Shown here: one piece after another, positions 54,531 to 64,000 of the stretch | Numbering within the stretch: the stretch's first letter is position 1 | How the letters are laid out: every line of letters starts with the position of its first letter | Translations under genes and position numbers: made by a program | Notes under the pieces: generated by a model | The model's input: only the letters and a program-made list of their open reading frames with translations | Told to the model about the DNA's origin: nothing | The model's database searches: none | Origin: Microbacterium sp. SMR1 | GTDB taxonomy: Bacteria > Actinomycetota > Actinomycetes > Actinomycetales > Microbacteriaceae | Reading direction: 5' to 3' | Assembly (NCBI RefSeq): GCF_003289625.1 | Contig: NZ_QMBN01000003.1 | Coordinates: 402,034 to 466,033, forward strand | DNA: 64,000 bases

Positions 54531-54566
54531 CGAAGGCCCGCCCCGGGGAATCGGGACGGGCCTTCG
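54531..54566 (-). terminator. katG terminator hairpin
   Basis: Perfect 10-bp arms CGAAGGCCCG (54531-54540) and CGGGCCTTCG (54557-54566), 15 bp past the katG stop. No clear U-tract. Confidence 0.7.
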
Positions 54567-54581
54567 CAGGGATGCTGCGGG

Positions 54582-57405
<2,824 letters not shown>

Positions 57406-57411
57406 GCCCCG

Positions 57412-57417
57412 ATCGTA
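57412..57417 (-). promoter_or_regulatory. Leaderless -10 element of furA-katG
   Basis: Minus-strand TACGAT, 6 nt, ATG at 57405. Confidence 0.55.
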
Positions 57418-57426
57418 TCCGGCATT

Positions 57427-57441
57427 TTTGATCAGATCAAA
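57427..57441. promoter_or_regulatory. Probable FurA operator
   Basis: Perfect palindrome TTTGATC-A-GATCAAA in an AT-rich island of a GC-rich region. With start of transcription at 57405 it covers about -22 to -36, where RNA polymerase would contact the -35. Confidence 0.75.
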
Positions 57442-57464
57442 TTAAGCCGCGGTGAACGCGCTCG

Positions 57465-58460
57465 TCAGCCCGCGACGAGACGCGGGGTGCCGGCCTCGTA
57501 TTCGGTGAGATCACCGGTCTCGCCCCGACGAGCCGCGACGCGGCCCAGGCCCAGCATGTATGCGAGGAACACGGCGAGGGCCAGTGCACCGATGCCGATC
57601 TTGATCGGCCACGGCCAGGGCTGACGTGTCACGAAGCCCTCGACGAGCCCGGAGAGCGCGAGGGCGATGATCAGTCCGATCGCCACCGTCGCGAGGGATC
57701 TGCCGGCGGCTGCGAGCGCCTCGCCGCGGCTGCGCCGGCCGGGCGCGACCCACGCCCAGAAGATGTGCAGCCCCGTCGCCCCGGCCACGAAGATGCAGGT
57801 CAGCTCGAGCAGGCCGTGCGGTGCGATGTGCAGCAGGAAGACGTCACCGCGGTCGAACGAGATGAGGATCGCCGCTGCCTGACCGATGCTGACGGCGTTC
57901 TGCATGAGCACCATGACCGGCCACAGGCCGGTGATCCCGAACAGCACGCATTGGGCGGCGATCCACGCATTGTTCGTCCACACGGTTCCCGCGAACACCG
58001 CGGCGGGGTTCTCGCTGTAATAGGCGGTGAAGTCGTTCTCCGCATACTGCTCGAGCTGCGCCTGCGAGCCGAGGGCGGCGACCGCGGCCGGATCGCCCGA
58101 GACCCAGAAGGCGACGAGGGCACTGATCACGACGAAGCCGACGGCGACCGCCAGCGTGGTCCAGCGCACGCGGTACAGCGCGGCCGGCAGCTGCTGCAGG
58201 AAGAAGCGGGGCAGCTGCCGGAGCACGTTCTCGGGGGCTCCGGTCAGCCGCAGACGTGCGCGCGACAGGATCATCGAGAGCCGATCGCCCTCGACGCTGC
58301 GACCCGCCGAGGTCTTGATGTCGGCGAGATCGGCCGACGCCGCGCGATAGCGGGTGACCAGCTCGTCGACCTCGTCGCTCGACAAGCGGCGGGCGCGGCC
58401 GAGCGCGTCGAGCCGATCCCATTCGGCGCGACGCGCGGCGACGAGGGCGTCGAGGTCCAT
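57465..58460 (-). CDS. Stage II sporulation protein M (SpoIIM) family membrane protein
   Basis: 331 aa. A helical cytoplasmic N-terminus of about 95 residues (MDLDALVAARRAEWDRLDALGRARRLSSDEVDELVTRYRAASADLADIKTS) precedes a SpoIIM domain with about six helices, including HIAPHGLLELTCIFVAGATGLHIFWAWV. Non-sporulating actinobacteria keep this protein beside RDD, MoxR and DUF58 genes. ATG 58460 is 7 nt after TACAGT. Divergent from the RDD gene with only 16 bp between starts. Confidence 0.88.
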   Translation of the reverse strand: MDLDALVAARRAEWDRLDALGRARRLSSDEVDELVTRYRAASADLADIKTSAGRSVEGDRLSMILSRARLRLTGAPENVLRQLPRFFLQQLPAALYRVRWTTLAVAVGFVVISALVAFWVSGDPAAVAALGSQAQLEQYAENDFTAYYSENPAAVFAGTVWTNNAWIAAQCVLFGITGLWPVMVLMQNAVSIGQAAAILISFDRGDVFLLHIAPHGLLELTCIFVAGATGLHIFWAWVAPGRRSRGEALAAAGRSLATVAIGLIIALALSGLVEGFVTRQPWPWPIKIGIGALALAVFLAYMLGLGRVAARRGETGDLTEYEAGTPRLVAG

Positions 58461-58464
58461 TTGC

Positions 58465-58473
58465 TTAACTGTA
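58465..58473. promoter_or_regulatory. Overlapping divergent -10 elements for SpoIIM and RDD genes
   Basis: On the plus strand TTAACT (58465-58470) stands 6 nt before ATG 58477. On the minus strand TACAGT (58468-58473) stands 7 nt before ATG 58460. The two hexamers overlap by 3 bp. Confidence 0.4.
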
Positions 58474-58476
58474 CCC

Positions 58477-59337
58477 ATGACCACGCCCGCTCCCCCGGTG
58501 CAGATCGCCCAGGACGAGATCCTCACCGGCGAGGCGGTCGCACTCGACGTTCAGCCCCTCGGCTTCTTCCTCCGCGCGCTCGGAGCTCTCATCGACGTCC
58601 TCTGCGGCGTCGCGCTGCTGCTGCTGTCCTACTTCGTCGGAGGCTTCGTTGTCGGGGGCCTCGGCCTCGAGAACCTGTCCGGAATCCTCGTCGTCTCGGC
58701 GCTCGTCCTCGTGCTCGTCGTCATCCCGACGGCGATCGAGACGCTCGCGCGCGGCCGCAGCCTCGGGAAGCTGGCGGTCGGCGGTCGCATCGTCCGCACC
58801 GACGGTGGCGCCACCGGATTCCGACAGGCCTTCATCCGCGCCCTCGTCGGTGTGCTGGAGATCTGGTTCACCTTCGGCGCCCTCGCGGGGATCGTCGCGA
58901 CGTTCACCCCGCGATCGACCCGCCTCGGCGACATGGTCGCGGGAACGTACTGCGAACGCACGCGCGCGCCCCGCCTCCCGACCCCCGCCGGGCCCGTCCC
59001 CGGTCAGCTGCAGGAATGGGCGGAGGTGGCCGATGTGGGAAGACTGCCCGACCGCATCGCCCGACGGGCGACTCAGTTCGCACGCTCGGCCGAGGGCATG
59101 GAACCGGGGGCGCGCTCGCGCTCGGCGGAGATGATCGCCGCCGAGATCGCACCTTTCGTCTCACCCCTGCCGCACTCGGACCCGGAGACGCTCGTGCGAG
59201 CGGTCGTGGCGGTGCGACGCGACCGCGAGTACGCCGCGATCATGCGAACCGACGAGCGCGCAGCGGCGCTCGTCGGCGCGGCCCAGGAGACGCCGCGCGG
59301 ATTCCCGGTCAGACCCGCAGGGTCTCGTGCCGGATGA
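58477..59337 (+). CDS. RDD family membrane protein
   Basis: 286 aa. The RDD domain (about 20-160) holds three helices and the motifs FFLRALGALIDVLCG, RSLGKLAVGGRIVRTDGG and RSTRLGDMVAGTYC. A hydrophilic C-terminal region of about 110 residues follows (VADVGRLPDRIARRATQFARSAEGM...). RDD proteins are proposed transporters or ion exchangers. Here it pairs with SpoIIM, with which it shares a divergent promoter region. Confidence 0.9.
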   Translation: MTTPAPPVQIAQDEILTGEAVALDVQPLGFFLRALGALIDVLCGVALLLLSYFVGGFVVGGLGLENLSGILVVSALVLVLVVIPTAIETLARGRSLGKLAVGGRIVRTDGGATGFRQAFIRALVGVLEIWFTFGALAGIVATFTPRSTRLGDMVAGTYCERTRAPRLPTPAGPVPGQLQEWAEVADVGRLPDRIARRATQFARSAEGMEPGARSRSAEMIAAEIAPFVSPLPHSDPETLVRAVVAVRRDREYAAIMRTDERAAALVGAAQETPRGFPVRPAGSRAG

Positions 59338-59515
59338 CGACCCAGCCCTTCGGCACCGACAGGCGCTCGGTGTGGATCGCGCAGAGGTCGTGCGCGTGCG
59401 GGTCCGTTCCGCCGCCGAGCGGACCCAGCGCGGCCATCTGGTCGCCGTAGTCGAAGGTGAGGGTCGTCACGGCCTCGCGGGCGCAGCCCACCTTCGAACA
59501 CAGTCTCTCGCGCAT
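59309..59515 (-). CDS. DUF3499 family protein (short form)
   Basis: 68 aa. MRERLCSKVGCAREAVTTLTFDYGDQMAALGPL...HDLCAIHTERLSVPKGWVVIRHE matches the DUF3499 family, with Cys6, Cys11 and a CxxH pair that could bind zinc. It is shorter than some relatives, which have long C-terminal extensions. ATG 59515 has TACCGT 7 nt upstream; an upstream in-frame GTG at 59524 is possible. Its 3' end overlaps the end of the RDD gene by 29 bp. Confidence 0.8.
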   Translation of the reverse strand: MRERLCSKVGCAREAVTTLTFDYGDQMAALGPLGGGTDPHAHDLCAIHTERLSVPKGWVVIRHETLRV

Positions 59516-59583
59516 CGCATCCACGGTAACGCCGTCTACCCCGTACGTCCGGATGCCGCGCCGAGCCCCCGCCCCTCGCGGCA

Positions 59584-59589
59584 TAGGAT
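59584..59589 (+). promoter_or_regulatory. Leaderless -10 element of the 59596 gene
   Basis: TAGGAT, 6 nt, ATG at 59596. Confidence 0.5.
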
Positions 59590-59595
59590 GGCCTC

Positions 59596-60036
59596 ATGAT
59601 CCGGCGTCGTTCCCGACCCGTCCCGCCGCGGCGGAACCGGCCGTCGCGGCACGGCCGTCATGGCCGCGATGACCGGAGCCCCGTCGTGCGGCCGCCACTC
59701 CCTCCCCTCGAGACGCGCTCCGAGCGATTCGATCTGTCGGTGGGCACCGCTGCTGAGTTCCTGCGCAGCGCCTGGCCCGAGCTGCGGGAGGTCCGCTTCG
59801 AGGTCGCCGGGATGCCCGCGGCGAGCGACGAAGACGGCATCCCTCGCTGGCAGGTCTTCGCCGCCGAGAAACGGATCGTGCTGTACCGCCTGCCGATAGA
59901 GCGCTTGAACCGACTGCACCGGAACGACGACCTGCACCGCCGGATGATGGTCGAGAGCTGCGTCTTCCGCGCTGCGGCCGAGTACCTCGATCGCGACCCG
60001 TGGGATCTCGGGCCCGATCGCTTCCGCTTCCTCTGA
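59596..60036 (+). CDS. Zincin-like ("metallopeptidase family") protein without a zinc motif
   Basis: 146 aa. A basic Arg-rich N-terminus (MIRRRSRPVPPRRNRPSRHGRHGRDD) precedes a domain (LETRSERFDLSVGTAAEFLRSAWPELREVRFEVAGMP...RIVLYRLPIERLNRLH) that I place in the small actinobacterial zincin-like family encoded opposite DUF3499. In that family a His-Glu pair lies in the last helix. Here the helix reads MMVESCVFRAAAEYLDRDPWDLGPDRFRFL and has no HExxH, so peptidase activity is doubtful. Leaderless promoter upstream. Confidence 0.7.
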   Translation: MIRRRSRPVPPRRNRPSRHGRHGRDDRSPVVRPPLPPLETRSERFDLSVGTAAEFLRSAWPELREVRFEVAGMPAASDEDGIPRWQVFAAEKRIVLYRLPIERLNRLHRNDDLHRRMMVESCVFRAAAEYLDRDPWDLGPDRFRFL

Positions 60037-60043
60037 CCGACGC

Positions 60044-61435
60044 CTAGGGATAGACGGTGAGTTCGGCCGCCGCTGCGGCGGAACCGGCCACCGGGTAGGT
60101 TCCGAGCTGTCCGTCGCCCGAGAAGCCGATGGAACCGCGGATGCCGCCGGCCCCGGGATCGATCCGGTAGATCGTTCCGGCTTCGACCTCGATCGTCCGC
60201 GACTGCCCGGCGGCGAGTTCGACCGTCCGGGGCGTTCCGCCGCTCACCGGCGTCACCGTCGCGACGGTCTCGCGCTCGGCCGTCAGCGTGAGCGTCGGCC
60301 CGGGGGCCGGCGCGACGGCGACGAGAGTGGGGGCCTCGACGAGCGGCGCTGCCACCGCCCAGGCGAAGTCGGCAGGGGCCGCCAGATCGGTCGATGTCCA
60401 TGCCGCCGCCACGAGAGGCGCATCCGCGGTCGCGGTCACCGTGTAGTCGCCGACGGGCATCCCCGTCACCTCGAGCTCGACCGGTCGGCCAGCCGTGAGG
60501 GCGATGTCATCCTGCTGGGACACCACGCCGCCGTCCGCGACGGAACGCACCGTGACGCTCGCGCCTGCGTCGGCCGCTGTGGCCATCAGGCGCACCGAGA
60601 GCCCTCCGGCCGAAGCGCCGGAGTCGGGTGCGACCGTCACGTTCACGGCCGGGATCACCTGCTGGGGAGCGGGGAGCGCGCTCGCGCCGATCTGGTCCAC
60701 TCCGCCGGCGATGAGCGTGCGGGTCAGTGTCGACTGCAGCGAGGCCCGGACGGGCGCGCCTTGGGCCGTGACCTGCACGACCGGGCTCTGCTCGCCGCGA
60801 CGGAGAGCCGCGAGGGGGATGGCCCGCTGCGAGCGAGCCCCGACGACGACGCCTTGTCCCGCGACGGGTTCCTGCATACCGTCGGCGCCGAACACGCGGA
60901 GGTCGACGGTCGCGGCGACATCGCCCGGGTTCGTCAGGAGGACCAGGTCGCTGGCTCCCGTCGCCGCCGATCCGCCGACCAGCCACGACTCCATCGCGGG
61001 ACGCGTGCAGGCCGAGACGGCGAGCCCGCGCAGGTCGGCCTCGTCGAGCGATGCGGCCGACGCCGCGCCGAGATCCGTCGGGCGGCCTCCCGTCGGCTCT
61101 GCCGAGAAGGCCGCCGGCGGTGCGCCGTCATCGGCGCGGTCGGGAGCGGCGAGGGTGTACTCGGTGGGTTCGGCGCCGTCGGCAGCCGCGACGACGGTCG
61201 ACGATGCGGCGCTGGTAATCGCGCTCGCGACCGTCGCGTCACGGCCGAGCGCGAGCAGGGGCCCATCGCACGCCGCAACCGAGCGCGCCGCCTCGGGCAC
61301 CACGTCGAGCGACATCGGCTCGCGCGTGAGGGTCGGCCACGGCGCGGCAGCGGCAGCGATCACGCCGCCGCCGATGACGACAGCGGTCACGGCTCCCGCC
61401 ACGAGACGGGTCACGAGTGCAGTTCGCGTGGTCAT
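60044..61435 (-). CDS. DUF5719 family exported protein
   Basis: 463 aa. An N-terminal membrane helix or signal anchor (about 9-30, LVAGAVTAVVIGGGVIAAAAAPW) is followed by an extracytoplasmic beta-rich region with repeated Ig-like strands (VVQVTAQGAPVRASLQST; ASVTVRSVADGG; GDYTVTATADAPLVAAAW). Length and Thr/Ala/Val richness fit the actinobacterial DUF5719 family. AGGAGGG with a 5-nt spacer selects ATG 61435, which overlaps the glycosyltransferase stop (ATGA). Probably acts with that enzyme at the cell surface. Confidence 0.85.
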   Translation of the reverse strand: MTTRTALVTRLVAGAVTAVVIGGGVIAAAAAPWPTLTREPMSLDVVPEAARSVAACDGPLLALGRDATVASAITSAASSTVVAAADGAEPTEYTLAAPDRADDGAPPAAFSAEPTGGRPTDLGAASAASLDEADLRGLAVSACTRPAMESWLVGGSAATGASDLVLLTNPGDVAATVDLRVFGADGMQEPVAGQGVVVGARSQRAIPLAALRRGEQSPVVQVTAQGAPVRASLQSTLTRTLIAGGVDQIGASALPAPQQVIPAVNVTVAPDSGASAGGLSVRLMATAADAGASVTVRSVADGGVVSQQDDIALTAGRPVELEVTGMPVGDYTVTATADAPLVAAAWTSTDLAAPADFAWAVAAPLVEAPTLVAVAPAPGPTLTLTAERETVATVTPVSGGTPRTVELAAGQSRTIEVEAGTIYRIDPGAGGIRGSIGFSGDGQLGTYPVAGSAAAAAELTVYP

Positions 61436-64000
61436 CGGTCCCTCCTGCGGAGCGCGCGTATCCCCACGAGACGCGGAGCGGCTCGAGATGCCGATCGGCT
61501 GCCCCGCGTGGGCAGGGCCAGCAGCAGGGCGATGGCGAAGACCGCGGCGATGCCGCTCCACGCTGCGGCGGCGAATGCGCGCGCGGATGCCGGCGCGTCT
61601 GCCCGGGGAGCCACCTCACCGGACAGGCGCCACAGCTCGCCCTTGTCCGTCGAGCCGACGGCGTCCAAGCCGTCGCGGCTGCCCAGCGCCGTCGCCGCCG
61701 CGAGGCGTGTGCTGCGGGCCGCCGCGGATTCGTCGTCGCCGTTCGAGGCGAGCAGGATGAACGCGACACCGTGGTCGCGCAGCTCGCCGACGACGTCGTT
61801 CGCGGTATCGGCGACGAGGTCGGCGGCGACCTGCGCCGCTTCCCGATCGGCATCGGTCAGCTCCGTGCGCGCGGTGACGAGTGAGGACTGGCCGCCGAGG
61901 GTCGCGCTGCCGCCCCAGACGACATCGACCGCGACACCGTCGTCGGTGGGAGTCAGCACGATGGTTCCGAGTCCCGGCGTGTTCGCCCCCTCGGCCGCCA
62001 CGAACGCGGGAAGGGTGCTCGTCTCGCCGCGGCCGACGGCCGCGGCATCCCGCGCGTGAGCGGTCAGCGTCGGGACGGCTGCGACGACCAGACCGGCGAC
62101 GGCGATCGCGGCGGCGACCGTCCGGACCGCTCGAACCGGCACCACGCTGTCGAGCGTCAACAGCGCCGCGCCGACGACTCCGATCCACGCGAGGCTGAGG
62201 GCGGCGCCCGGCCAGAGCGGGATCGCGGTCGTCCCGTCGATGGCGACGGCCAGACCTGCCGCGGCGAAGGCGGTCGCGACTCCGAGACCCGCGACGGCCA
62301 GGAGCACGATTCCGACGAAGCGACGCGTCGACGCGGCAGCGGCGAGCGCGAGCGCGAGCAGAGGCGCGGTGAACAGCAGCAACCACCACACCGGGCCGGA
62401 GGCTCCCGTGAAGGCCGCCCACCCCGCATCCGCAGGGAACCCGGCGGCGAACAGGAATCTCCCGACGACATCATCGGCGAATCGCGGGCCGCTCCACGGC
62501 ACCCCCGGGTCGGCCAGCAGCGACCACAGGTCTCCGGCGCGGAGCCGGGCGAGAACGAGCGGTGCCGACAGCGCGAGCGACGGGACGATGATCCACAGCC
62601 ACCGGAACGCCGCGCGCCGGCCCCGGAGCACCATCGACAGCACGACGGCGAAGACCCAGATGATCACGACGGGAGCGGACAGAACCGGGGAGCAGGCCAA
62701 GACGACGGCGAGGAGGATCGAAGCCGTACCGGCATTGCCCCACGAACGGTGAGCGCCGGCAGCGGTGAACGCCAGCCACGGCAGCACGAGGTGGACGATG
62801 ACGGATGCCGGGCGCCCGTCGCCCAGTGCCACGAGGAACATCGGCGCCAGTGCCCAGATCGCGGCACCGACGATGCGCAGCGCCGCACGCTCGGTGACGC
62901 GCGTGGCAGCGAACCATCCACCGAGCACCGCGAGCGGGAGGGCGAGGAGCCACAGCACCACGAGCGCGCGCGACGGGTCCGTCGGCGAGAACGATGCGAG
63001 CACAGCGAGAACGGCGCTGAACGGGTCAGCGGGGCCCACCGCTTCCCACCCGAGCGGTCGTTGCGCACCCGTCGCCTCGGACCAGGCGCGGGCCGCGTTG
63101 GCGGCGAGCGGAGCGAGGGCTCCGCCGCCGATGGAGGGCCAGCTCAATGCCGCGGGCATCGCCGCGATCGAGACGACGAGGGCTGCGAGGACTGCCCACG
63201 CACCACCGCCGGAGAAGAAGCCGAGCTCGGTCCGACGCGGACCGTCGCCGGCGGGCTGATCCTCGATGAGACGCTGCCGCATGACCCGCGAGCTGACTCG
63301 CAGCGACGCCAGTTGCGACCAGGATGCGCGCCGGTGACGAGCGATCCGACGTCGGGCGCGGGCGACGGCACGCAACCGGACCAGCACGGTCACGGCGGCC
63401 GACCATTCCGGGCCGATCCGCGCGGGACGTTTGCCGACGAGGTCGACGACGCTGCGCCAGAGCGCCAGTGGCAGGAGCGTGAGCCAGTGCAGTACGACAA
63501 CGGGCGGCGGGGCGTAAACCAGTCGCCGGTGCAGCTGCGCGACGCGTGCGGCATGCGTGACGCGGGCGCGGGCGCCCATGGTCCGCGGTGCTGGGGGGCC
63601 GGCCACGCCGTCGTGCGCGACGGCGATGCGCGCCCCGGGCGCGAGGACCACGCGGCCGCCGGCCAGACGCACGCGCACGCCGAGATCGAGCCCCTCGTCG
63701 GCACCGGCGAGGGCATCGTCGAGCCCGTCGAGCTCCCGCCACGCGGCGGTGTGGACGAGGATGCCGCGCACATCACCGCCGAGGACGTCGTCCGTACCGT
63801 CGTGCTGGCCCTGGTCGTGCTCACCGTCAGCGAGACCGACCGCAGCGCCGAACCTCGTCATCGAGCGTCCCAGCGAGACGATGCGCGTGTTGTCATCCCA
63901 CTCGACGAGCTTCGGAACGGCGATCGCGACGGACGGCGCCGTCTCGAGGGCGGCGGCCAGCCGCTGCAGCGCCTGCGGCTCGGGCGCGACGTCCTGCGCC
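61432..64000 (-). CDS. GT2 glycosyltransferase with multi-helix membrane domain, 5' end missing
   Basis: The frame stays open to the right edge, so the N-terminal part of the GT2 domain is missing; 855 residues are seen. The visible GT2 part includes VAIAVPKLVEWDDNTRIVSLGRSMTRFGAAVG and WRELDGLDDALAGADEGLDLGVRVRLAGGRV, the acceptor side of the fold with the catalytic-base-like EGLDLGVR segment. More than ten helices then fill the C-terminal two-thirds, ending in a soluble segment and a last helix with a basic tail. Probably makes or exports a cell-wall glycan; coupled to the DUF5719 gene. Confidence 0.88.
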   Translation of the reverse strand, partial: AQDVAPEPQALQRLAAALETAPSVAIAVPKLVEWDDNTRIVSLGRSMTRFGAAVGLADGEHDQGQHDGTDDVLGGDVRGILVHTAAWRELDGLDDALAGADEGLDLGVRVRLAGGRVVLAPGARIAVAHDGVAGPPAPRTMGARARVTHAARVAQLHRRLVYAPPPVVVLHWLTLLPLALWRSVVDLVGKRPARIGPEWSAAVTVLVRLRAVARARRRIARHRRASWSQLASLRVSSRVMRQRLIEDQPAGDGPRRTELGFFSGGGAWAVLAALVVSIAAMPAALSWPSIGGGALAPLAANAARAWSEATGAQRPLGWEAVGPADPFSAVLAVLASFSPTDPSRALVVLWLLALPLAVLGGWFAATRVTERAALRIVGAAIWALAPMFLVALGDGRPASVIVHLVLPWLAFTAAGAHRSWGNAGTASILLAVVLACSPVLSAPVVIIWVFAVVLSMVLRGRRAAFRWLWIIVPSLALSAPLVLARLRAGDLWSLLADPGVPWSGPRFADDVVGRFLFAAGFPADAGWAAFTGASGPVWWLLLFTAPLLALALAAAASTRRFVGIVLLAVAGLGVATAFAAAGLAVAIDGTTAIPLWPGAALSLAWIGVVGAALLTLDSVVPVRAVRTVAAAIAVAGLVVAAVPTLTAHARDAAAVGRGETSTLPAFVAAEGANTPGLGTIVLTPTDDGVAVDVVWGGSATLGGQSSLVTARTELTDADREAAQVAADLVADTANDVVGELRDHGVAFILLASNGDDESAAARSTRLAAATALGSRDGLDAVGSTDKGELWRLSGEVAPRADAPASARAFAAAAWSGIAAVFAIALLLALPTRGSRSASRAAPRLVGIRALRRRDR

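Overview
The window is a very GC-rich, densely packed actinobacterial chromosome segment with strong third-position G/C bias, frequent GTG starts and many ATGA or GTGA stop/start overlaps. WhiB1, the SigH/RsrA pair, MtrA-MtrB-LpqB, the fused oxoglutarate enzyme (Kgd/OdhA), GuaB1 and a DUF5719 protein point to Actinomycetota. The overall gene set looks like Microbacteriaceae, most likely a Microbacterium-type organism; that last step is inference from family knowledge. I see no insertion sequence, prophage, CRISPR array, rRNA or tRNA. No gap between genes exceeds 300 bases.

Layout. 1-3749: end of a peptide/nickel-type ABC importer operon (solute-binding protein, two permeases, two ATPases, all overlapping). 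3798-5196: a protealysin-like metalloprotease overlapping its probable proteinaceous inhibitor, emfourin. 5201-13908: housekeeping and methionine genes (acetyltransferase, uracil-DNA glycosylase, MFS, SDR, metY, TerC with a candidate Mn2+ riboswitch, DUF2332, metX). 13913-17624: a minus-strand run of NAD(P)HX dehydratase, GT87 mannosyltransferase-like protein, thiamine-binding protein and MFS. 17660-27879: Old Yellow Enzyme, two CNNM/CorC proteins, an AbiEi-like protein, GuaB1 and Kgd.

27971-60036 is a long stretch whose order recalls the Mycobacterium tuberculosis Rv3219-Rv3260 neighbourhood: rsrA-sigH, aroA-rsgA-bcp, whiB1, pdtaS, an Rv3235-like gene, secA, hpf, comF, lpqB-mtrB-mtrA, and DUF3499 with its divergent partner. 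Inserted in it are a small uncharacterised CpaE-like ATPase/SAF/HTH module (34264-36520), a DUF4129-DUF4350-MoxR-DUF58 cell-envelope operon (49001-54316) and a furA-katG oxidative-stress operon (54582-57405). furA-katG sits between DUF58 and the SpoIIM/RDD pair that often accompanies such MoxR clusters. 60044-64000 is DUF5719 plus a large membrane GT2 glycosyltransferase truncated by the right edge.

Regulation visible in sequence. At least thirteen genes have the hexamer TANNNT exactly 6 nt before ATG or GTG, the expected signature of leaderless transcripts; it also settles several start codons. Genes with leaders carry clear Shine-Dalgarno sequences, and some (whiB1, hpf, terC) have structured leaders. 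A perfect 7-1-7 palindrome in the furA promoter is a probable Fur operator. Convergent genes either end within about 25 bp of each other without a hairpin or are separated by strong symmetrical terminators.
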